From Diphasiastrum complanatum (Eukaryota; Streptophyta; Lycopodiopsida; Lycopodiales; Lycopodiaceae): a DNA stretch of 64,000 nt. The position numbers and the translations under genes are program-made. The notes beneath the pieces were generated by a model. The model had not been told where the DNA came from. It made no database searches and was given only the letters and a program-made list of their open reading frames with translations. The stretch lies in assembly GCA_029204225.1 (NCBI GenBank), contig CM055094.1, positions 29,562,107-29,626,106 of the forward strand, written 5' to 3'. Shown here one piece after another: positions 57,192 through 64,000 of this stretch (its first letter is position 1; each line of letters starts with the position of its first letter).

Positions 57192-57867
57192 CTAGATTTG
57201 ACACTTGTCAGGGTTTAGTGAAATTCCAAATCTATGGCAGCGAATGAAGATTTTATCCAATGCATCAAGGTGCGTAGCCACTGAGAAATGTACACCCAGA
57301 TCGTCGAGATAAATCTCGACAATCCGATGTAACATGTCTTGGAAGGCCAGTTGCATGACCCTCTGAAACGTTGAAGGGGCGTTGCATAAGCCAAAAGGCA
57401 TGACATTATAAGTATAAACCCCATTTTTTATGTTTATCTTCAGGGGCTATTTGAACAAGGAAATAACTGTTGAATCCATTCAAGAAGCTGAAAGCTTTAG
57501 CTCCTGCCATTTCCTCTAAGATTTGGGTCGTTAAAGGCAAGAGAAAATGGTCTTTCTTTGTAACCGCATTAAGATTTTTTAGATCGATACAGATACGAAG
57601 TTTGCCATTTTTCTTGGGTACAACCACAATGGGTGATACCCAATTAGTATGTTGGACTTCATAAATGAAGCCAACATCCAGAAATTTTTTAATATCTTTA
57701 TCGATTCTCTCACAATAGATAGGATTACATCTGTAAGGTTTAGCCCTAATAGGCTTAGCGTTCTCTTCTAAAGGAATCGTATGGACCGCTACTTCAGACG
57801 AGATTGTATTTGCGAAGAGAAATTTCCAGATCAAAAAGTTGTTCTGAGAAAAGGTGTGCACCAACAT
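57192..57867 (-). pseudogene. Gyp2 reverse transcriptase
   Basis: Two frames. 57406-57867 has VHTIPLEENAKPIRAKPYRCNP, WVSPIVVVPKKNGKLRICIDLKNLN (finger and first Asp block) and FSFLNGFNSYFLVQI, where the catalytic DLxSGYHQI segment has become LNGFNSY. 57192-57401 resumes at MPFGLCNAPSTFQRVMQLAFQD and the YLDD box (EIYLDDLGVHF). A small deletion and frameshift at ~57403 join KKWGLYL to the next frame. The altered first catalytic Asp and the break make RT inactive. Confidence 0.85.
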
Positions 57868-57961
57868 GAACTATTCGATCCATCTCCTCGTCAAGATCTT
57901 TAAGGCTTAACGGAATTGTTTTAGTTGGTCCTTCAAAGGATTTGGAACTTGATGTAGGCTC

Positions 57962-58943
57962 CTAGTGTGGTTGTGGTAATTGGATAACAACGTCATCCAG
58001 TGTAAAATCTTTAAACTTTCGTAGGAGATCAAAGGGTGGTTCCACAAAGTTTGCTAGAACTTTGAAAATCATTTGTGTTGAGTTACTACTGGATGTGGAA
58101 ACTTGGTCTGATTGTTTGGTTGTTGTCTCTGTAGAGAAGGGCTTAATCAGTTGTTTAAGCTTCTCACGCATCTGTTTCTAACGCTCGGTTAATTTTGTAT
58201 CAATAATTTTAGTTTTTTGTAACCAAGGGTTTGGAGGTTTTTGAGTGGGCGGTGTTGTTGCCTCACTTATCATGTCGTCATCGATTGTATTCCAGACTTC
58301 GTATGGATACACGTCCCATGTATATACTTTGGGCTTGGGCCTATATGCTTTTGTGTTGGGTACTTTGGATGTCAGTTGGATGAGCCAACGACCCTGGTGA
58401 CTTGATCTCCTGAGGAATTGATTTTGGCGGATAATGTTCGGCTTCTAGATAAAGGAGTACATGTTCATCCATCATTTCAACATCAGCCATGGAAATAATA
58501 CCTTCTTCCGAAACATGGGCGGTAGAGATGCTAGGTTCTCCTGGGCACCAAGCTATAGGAATCGGGTCAATCATCATAAGTGGGATGATGGGTGTATCAA
58601 TGTCTGTAGAAGATGGTAGAATGTCCACATTTCCTGCAACGGTTTCGATACGACATCGATTGGAATCAGCACAGTCCAGAATGGCTAGTGCTTGACCCCA
58701 ATTTATTATGTCTGTGGATCTCGTATAGTGGCCTTTTAGTTGGATCGGGACACTATCTGATTTTGTCATAAGTTGTTGATGACCAATCATCATAAACTTT
58801 AGCGGGCTTGACATGGCCAGTTGAGTTAACAATGACTCGTTTGTCGTGATTGCCAAAGGTGATTTTGCCATGCTTCCAATCTTGGACAACGTCTGCCATC
58901 TGGAGCCAGAGTGTACCAAGAAGGAGTTGATAAGTATTTGCAT
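57962..58943 (-). pseudogene. Gyp2 protease-RT linker remnants
   Basis: Frames 58341-58943 and 57962-58171 lie between protease and RT. They show SPLKFMMIGHQQLMTKSDS, MADVEMMDEHVLLYLEAEHYPP and MREKLKQLIKPFS, the last matching EKLKQPIKP in the Gyp1 linker. No enzymatic motif. Spacer of pol, broken by stops. Confidence 0.6.
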
Positions 58944-59508
58944 CTTTTGGTAAGTCTAAGATGACACAATCAATTACAAATTTGAAACCTACAATGCAAA
59001 CATTGATATTCGATAAATGACCAGCAGGGTCTATAACTCGTTGATCAGCCATGCATCTATAACGTGGTTGATTGAGGGTATGGAAGCCCCATGACTTTGC
59101 CAATGACAAAGCCATTATATTTACACCTGATCCGCTATCAAGGATAGCAGATACTATGGGATAGTCTTTAAAGGACATAGGCAAGGTGATGCTAGTCCCC
59201 TTAGCAACACCTACATTCAGCAGATTCATTGGAATCTGAGGAATTTCAGGAATCTCTTCTGTTTTCCATTGGTCGTCAAGAATAGTAGGCAGCTGAAAAC
59301 TATGATGGAAATAGCGTTGAAGCCCAATGAAAGATTTTATCGTGCTATGGAATGGCACGGTGAGTTGAGCTTGCAGGAGGTCAGACAATACTTCAAGTCC
59401 CTGTAGGGATTGATCTTTTTCGAGGATTTGAGCGGATAACAGACTTTCTGTATGTTCTTCCTCTCGCAAAAACTCATTTTTAAATTTATCGTACTGTCTT
59501 TGTTCCAC
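58753..59508 (-). pseudogene. Gyp2 aspartic protease
   Basis: A 251-codon frame. MNLLNVGVAKGTSITLPMSFKDYPIVSAILDSGSGVNIMALSLAKSWG has an intact DSG active site, followed by CVIVGFK-like CIVGFKFVIDCVILDLP and TYQLLLGTLWLQMADVVQDWKHGKITFGN. The equivalent Gyp1 loop has lost the Asp. Protease motifs are intact here, but the surrounding polyprotein is broken. Confidence 0.85.
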
Positions 59509-59589
59509 TTTTGGGTGTGGGTAGTCTTTGGGTAATGTGGAAGCTGTGAGGTGGCTTCCGTGATGGTCAGCTGATTTGACAATGTTTTG

Positions 59590-61130
59590 CTATTGTTCTT
59601 GGTGTTGGCGTTGTGCTATAGTGAGAACTCTAACAGGTTCGGATGATATATGACGTGTTGGAAGGATCTTGTTAGGTTGTTTAGGACAGTCTTTGAAACT
59701 GTGTTTGCGAACATAGTTTGGACACTCCGCATGGTATTGGTTCTTAACTTTACAGTAAACCATGATGAAGTGGCTAGTTTTGCCACAAATAAAACAGTGG
59801 TTGCTCATTGGTCCTGTGGCAATAGCATAACCATCTTGGATGGCTAGCTGTGCTGGATTTTTCGATGGTGTGGAATACTCATCCCGTTTGGATGAGCATG
59901 AGTTGTCGGTTTGATATGGTTGAGAACTAGTAGATGGGAGTGTTGTATAGTGATGATATGAGTGATCGAAGGAGTTATCTACAAGATGTGTTTGTGCTGA
60001 TTCTCAAGGGTGTCTATGTTTTTGTGCTCCTAGATCAGGTTGTCCCCTTGGAGGTGGTCCTAAGAGTGCAAGCTGTTGTTGAAGTTCATGTCTAGATTGT
60101 CTGGACAACTCTTGTATATGAACTTGGTTGTTTTGTGGTGGGTAGTGTTGGTGCTGGTTTTGTGAAACAAACTGTTGTCGAGGAGGCTGATAATGTCCCC
60201 CTGACTGGTTGTGAGGCTGGTTCCTCGGGTTATAATGGCAATAGATTGAGGTATGACCCATAAAGTCACAAATGTCGCATTTGATCAATGAAGTATTTGA
60301 CACCGGTTGGTATGATGGGCACTGATTGCCAATGTGTGCACCTCGACAGTGAGGGCATCATGTATTCTCTCTCGTCTATGGTGGATTTGGCCAGTGGGTA
60401 ATTGACCCAGCATCGAACTCTGGATAGACTTAAGAGTGTTTTGAAACTCTTTCATGACTTTTTCCATCTGTTGTTGGTGTTGCTGGTTAAGCAGCTCCAT
60501 TTGTGTTTTCCATAACTGTTCTCGTGTTTTCTCATTTGGTCGAGCTTCTTGGATAGCGCAATGTGCTCTCCGTTCATGTGGCTCATTGACATCTGAGCTT
60601 CGTCTTCTTCTCAAATGACATAAAAAATGGCTTGTTTCAATGATGTGTACTCATCATTGGAGCGAAGTTCACATCTTATCCATCGTGGGAGTCCAATGAG
60701 GAACCAAATGATGAGCATAGATTCGGTTGGTTGTTTTTGTACCTAACTTTTTAATCTTTTAAATCTTTCTATGTAGTCATGTACTTTCTCATCTTTTGTC
60801 ATTTTGATGTTACTCACCTTGAAAAAAGGACTTTCAATCAAACAAAATGGTTTAAACGTTTGATGAAGGCTTCCTTCAAGAGTGACCAGTCTCGTTTATC
60901 ATCACGATCAAGGTTAAAAAACCATTCTTGTGCTCAATCGATCATGGTCATCGAGAAGAGCTGAACCATGGCTTCTGGTGATGTCTCGCCATAGACATCG
61001 CATGCGTTCTCAAGGACTTGAAGAAATCTTTGAGGTCAATGTTGTTCTCGTACTTAGGTAAATCTAACTTCGGAGTACGTTTTTCAGTACGCGGAACATT
61101 ATTTGCAAAAGCTTGTTTAAGTGAGCTCAT
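59590..61130 (-). pseudogene. Gyp2 gag remnants
   Basis: Pieces read from right to left. 60948-61130: EKRTPKLDLPKYENNIDLKDFFKSL, the matrix-like start of gypsy gag. 60285-60614: ERRAHCAIQEARPNEKTREQLWKTQMELLNQQHQQQMEKVM. 60004-60303: a complete CCHC knuckle CDICDFMGHTSIYC, then a Q/N/H-rich tail. 59590-59808: a second knuckle CFICGKTSHFIMVYC. Two knuckles separated by a low-complexity Q-rich stretch also occur in Gyp1 in degenerate form. Stops separate the pieces. Confidence 0.8.
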
Positions 61131-61140
61131 GCATGTGAAG

Positions 61141-61740
61141 ATTCTACTACAAAAGAAGGCTTTCTTTGAACCTTTGTTAGGTCATAAAAAGGTCGATTGT
61201 TTTTTGCAACGTGGGCAGGCCCCAGGCAGGGTTCCCCAGCTATCTCTCTAGCTCTGGATACGACGACAATTGAGAAGTCTAGCTTTTCTCAAGTGCAGTC
61301 AATCGTGTGGAACTCCATTTCACATGGGTTCCCATCTATCAAATGGGTTGGTTGATGGCTCATGGATTTGGGACTTCATCCTAGAATATCTATTGAATCG
61401 AGCCTATTCGGTAGATGGAGAGACCATCTCTGGTGGATAGTCATTTGTGGAATTCGAATCGTAAGGACGATCCATAGCAAATCTAGAGTACCTTAGAATT
61501 GGGCAAGTAGGGCTCTTGGACTCTTTGGTAACTTGACTGTTTTTTTTTTCTTGGCCAAAATATTAGTCAGATACGAATAATGTGGTGCTGTCCAAATGGC
61601 ACAATTGTTTCGTTTTTTGGTGCTAGGATCTTACAATAAACTGGGAAAGAACTGTGGTACTTAGCAAACACTGAGATCTAGTCAAAGAATCAAATTGACT
61701 TTGTTTTGAAGTTAACTTAGTTCAGACTGTAAGTTGAAAC
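61141..61740. other. Probable Gyp2 leader
   Basis: Upstream (minus-strand sense) of Gyp2 gag. No frame with motifs and no clear primer-binding site. It grades into the minisatellite. Confidence 0.4.
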
Positions 61741-62345
61741 TCTCGGTTGAGAGTTGATAGAAAAGTCTGGTCGAGATCTGAGAAAATGGCTTCGGTCGAG
61801 ATTAGACAAAGTGCTTCGGTCGAGATCTAACAGAATGTGTTCAGTCGAGATCAGGATGGAAGGCTCCAATCGAGATTTAACACACACGTATGAAAGACCA
61901 TACTTTCTGCCTGTTCACATTTCGTACGGTGTTTTGTTTTTAAGGGCCGTTGTTGTCCGGTTGAGATCTGATAGAAAGCTTCGGTTGAGATCTAAGAGAA
62001 AGCCTTCGGTCGAGATCTGAGAGAAAGCCTCATGTCAAGATCTGACAGGATGTCTCCGATCGAGATTTGACAGGATGCTTTGGTCGAGATTTCAATGGAA
62101 TGCCCTCGGTTGAGATTTGATAGAAAGCTTACGATCAAGATCTGACAGAGTGCTTCCGGTCAAGATTTGACAGGATGCCTTCGGTGAGATTTGATAGGAT
62201 GCTTCGGTGGAGATTTCAACAAAAAGGCTCCGGTTGAGATGTCAACTGAAAGGCTCCGGTAAGATCTGATCAATGAGCATCAGTTGAGGTTTAACTCGGG
62301 ACTTTGCAGGATATGTCTAGTAGGGATTCGGTCGAGAGTTGGGGT
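61741..62345. repeat. Degenerate ~25-bp minisatellite
   Basis: About twenty units of a CTTCGGTCGAGATCTGACAG-like sequence with length 23-29 bp and many substitutions, interrupted by a ~95-bp unrelated stretch at about 61880-61955. Ends just before the Cop10 LTR. Confidence 0.9.
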
Positions 62346-62351
62346 GTGGTT

Positions 62352-63173
62352 TGTGCAAAAAGTACAAAAAGGACCAAGAGTGGATCCTAATCTGATCCTC
62401 AAGAGGGATTGGTTGTCAGATTACTTGATCTATCAATGTACTTGAGATTAAGATCAATCTAGATCAATTCTAGACACAAAATCCTAACAAGAACAATCAT
62501 TAATTGAAGGTAGGTGTACTTTCTGGTTTCACACGTGTGAAACATTGTCTGAGTATGGACTCCAACCTGAAAATCAAGTACACATTGATAGAACCTCAAA
62601 ACAATCAAAACAAATGTAGACAAATGGAGAGAATCACTCAAAATTGCTTCCAAAACCAAGATTGGTGTCTCACATTGATTATGGCCAAATAAGCCTCTAT
62701 TTATACACTTTTGGAGCTCGAGGTACTGATCATGCATCATATCTCACACGTGTGAGGATGCCTTGTCACCATCATGCAATTTGGCACTTGGATCAAAACT
62801 TTCCATTTTGGGCATTTTCGGTTTATTTTTCTACTATATGGAGATCTTCATGGAAATATTCTAGAAGCAAAAACTCGCCTACTTCAGCTATTTCCACATG
62901 TGTGAGCTGTCCTCTACACATGGTATGTGACACCTATTCAAAATATTTGGCTCATGCAATCATTAGATTGGTGCCATGTGTCATATCTCTAGAAAACTAG
63001 TTTTTGGCCATTTTAGCCACTAGAACTTGAATTAAATCATATGTACAACATATATGATTATGGTACATGAAAAGTACACTAGTTTCACACGTGGGAACAG
63101 GCTCCACACATGTGTGTCTATCCTATATACAAGATTTTTGGCCTCTACCAAGCTTATTTTTGCATTTTTCACA
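62352..63173 (-). mobile_element. Cop10 3' LTR
   Basis: From TGTGCAAAAAGTACAAAAAGG to TTTTTCACA (plus strand). It is related to but clearly diverged from the Cop9 LTR (GGACCAAGAGTGGATCC, TTTGGCCATTTTAGCCACTAG, CACACGTGGGAACAGGCTCC are shared). TATA-like complement at 62697-62706. Confidence 0.85.
62528..62541. promoter_or_regulatory. TTCACACGTGTGAA palindrome
   Basis: In the Cop10 LTR, followed by ACATTGTCTGAGTATGG, comparable to the block after the Cop9 palindrome. Confidence 0.7.
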
Positions 63174-63185
63174 CTCCTCAAAAAT

Positions 63186-63640
63186 CTAGCTTGGTAAATC
63201 TAGCATAGATCTATCTATAACTCCAAGAGCCAATCTTAATTTTATAAATGGATCTTTAGGAAATGCCTTGGTGAGTATATCAGCAATGCAATCTGATGAT
63301 GAAACATGAATAAGCTTGATCTCCTTTGCTTGCACTTTCTCCCTCACGAAATGATGTGCAATCTCGATGTGCTTTGTTTGAGCATGCAAGGCTGGATTGT
63401 TTGCAAGTTGTTGAGCTGCTTGATTATCACAATATATGCATGGAATGTCTTCATCCTTGATCACATGTAGCTCCTCCTTCTAAGCCAAAGAACCTCCTTT
63501 GTTGTTGTTGTCATAGCTTTATATTCGGATTCTATTGATGAAAGAGAGATGGTATCTTGCTTTTTGGAAAGCCAAGATATAGCTCCCCCACATAAGAATG
63601 TAGCAAATGCACTTATGGATCTTCTATCCATTTTGTCACC
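63186..63640 (-). pseudogene. Cop10 RNase H
   Basis: 63186-63464 is open: EDIPCIYCDNQAAQQLANNPALHAQTKHIEIAHHFVREKVQAKEIKLIHV, then CIADILTKAFPKDPFIKLRLALGV, the C-terminal half of copia RNase H with DN and HI-HHF segments. The N-terminal half follows upstream in other frames (SISAF-like, LSFHQ-type SLSSIESEY coding) to 63640. A frameshift near 63480 separates them. Confidence 0.85.
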
Positions 63641-63999
63641 TGCAAAACTTGAGTCTTGATTCCATCTAGATCATTTCCTGTGAGTATAATGTCATCGACA
63701 TATAAAACTAAGATAATGATCTTTCCATCATTACATTTGTAGTACAATGATGGTTCATAAAAACTTACAACAAATCCAATGGAGATAAGATAGGAATGCA
63801 AGCTAGAGTACCATGCTCTTGGTGCTTGCTTGAGTCCATAAAGACTCTTCTTCAAGAGACACACCTTGTCTTCTTCTCCCAAGAATCCATTCAAGAAAGC
63901 ATTTGTCACATCAAGTTGGAAGAGCTCCCATTTGAAAGAAGTTGCAAGACATATGATTAATCTAATGGTCACAAGCTTTGCAACAGGTGCAAAGGTTTC
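63613..63999 (-). pseudogene. Cop10 RT fragment with internal deletion
   Basis: The frame reads ETFAPVAKLVTIRLIICLATSFKWELFQLDVTNAFLNGFLGEEDKVCLLKKSLYGLKQAPRAWYSSL, then VDDIILTGNDLDGIK with an intact YVDD box, and jumps to TQVLQVTKWIEDP, RNase H lead sequence in another register. About 150 residues (RT thumb and connection) present in Cop5 and Cop6 are missing. A further short deletion lies at GEEDKVC (EEEIYM lost). The start is outside the window. Confidence 0.85.
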
Positions 64000-64000
64000 A

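Larger units (their letters stand above)
56298..61250 (-). mobile_element. Gyp2: decayed Ty3/gypsy element, integrase missing
   Basis: On minus: gag, zinc knuckles, protease, linker, RT, RNase H, then truncation at 56298 next to the unassigned remnant. No integrase and no identified LTRs. Same family as Gyp1 by gag, protease and RT sequences. Confidence 0.85.
62352..64000 (-). mobile_element. Cop10: internally deleted copia, runs off the window
   Basis: On minus, RT and RNase H are followed by a polypurine tract (TTGAGGAG) and an ~822-bp 3' LTR. An internal deletion near 63655 removes the end of RT and the start of RNase H. The remaining 5' part lies beyond the right edge. Confidence 0.9.

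Noticed and set aside
61741-62345. CRISPR-like array
   Set aside because: Units are directly adjacent and degenerate, spacers of uniform length are absent, and the context is a eukaryotic retrotransposon cluster.

Overview
This window looks like a transposon-dense stretch of a land-plant nuclear genome. It holds no rRNA, tRNA, operon or bacterial-type gene organisation. Nearly every long reading frame is a fragment of Ty1/copia or Ty3/gypsy LTR-retrotransposon polyprotein, and the copia elements carry primer-binding sites complementary to plant initiator tRNA-Met (TGGTATCAGAGC). Long microsatellites (CT, TG/AG, TA, AC) and AT-rich anonymous spacers fill the rest. I cannot name the species. 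A DUF7869-like reading frame, which I associate mainly with non-flowering lineages and other eukaryotes, is only a weak hint.

Layout. 0.2-5.4 kb: decayed minus-strand copia (Cop1) with gag, protease, integrase, RT and RNase H pieces, a primer-binding site and a probable 5' LTR. 5.4-8.2 kb: anonymous. 8.2-13.1 kb: decayed plus-strand gypsy (Gyp1), cut off inside RT. 13.1-16.4 kb: minus-strand copia fragment (Cop2: gag, protease, leader, primer-binding site) whose 5' end carries two exactly abutting 682-bp LTRs. 16.8-21.7 kb: minus-strand internal-LTR-internal arrangement (Cop4 integrase/RT/RNase H, a shared LTR, then Cop3 gag/protease). 24.4-25.9 kb: decayed minus-strand gene of DUF7869 type. 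26.4-26.8 kb: gag-like zinc-knuckle remnant. 27.2 kb: 187-bp CT tract. 27.8-28.1 kb: exon-like frame.

29.3-43.5 kb is a run of four plus-strand copia pieces joined end to end by deletions. Cop5 has a complete 5' LTR and a truncated 3' LTR. Cop6 has a 1074-codon gag-pol frame and a complete 3' LTR but no 5' LTR. Cop7 covers gag to integrase. Cop8 has an RNase H tail and a compound LTR. An LTR-like block follows at 43.5-44.6 kb. At 45.3 kb lies the best candidate for a non-transposon gene: a 73-residue protein with an MGxCxS start and a TATA box 49 bp upstream. 48.7-54.1 kb is Cop9, a two-LTR, minus-strand, probably non-autonomous copia-like element. Its internal region lacks RT and instead carries two divergent copies of an unassigned ~140-residue module. 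54.3-56.3 kb holds remnants of an unassigned coding sequence. 56.3-61.2 kb is a second gypsy copy (Gyp2, same family as Gyp1), followed by a ~25-bp-period minisatellite. 62.35 kb to the end is a minus-strand copia (Cop10), internally deleted and running off the window.

No element here appears able to move by itself: each lacks an LTR, a domain or an open frame. Sense transcription from the surviving LTR TATA boxes is plausible. A 14-bp palindrome, TTCACACGTGTGAA, is shared by LTRs of three otherwise different copia families, and a fourth family carries near-matches. This points to a common regulatory or structural element. All family names come from motif recognition by eye; no alignment or database search was run.
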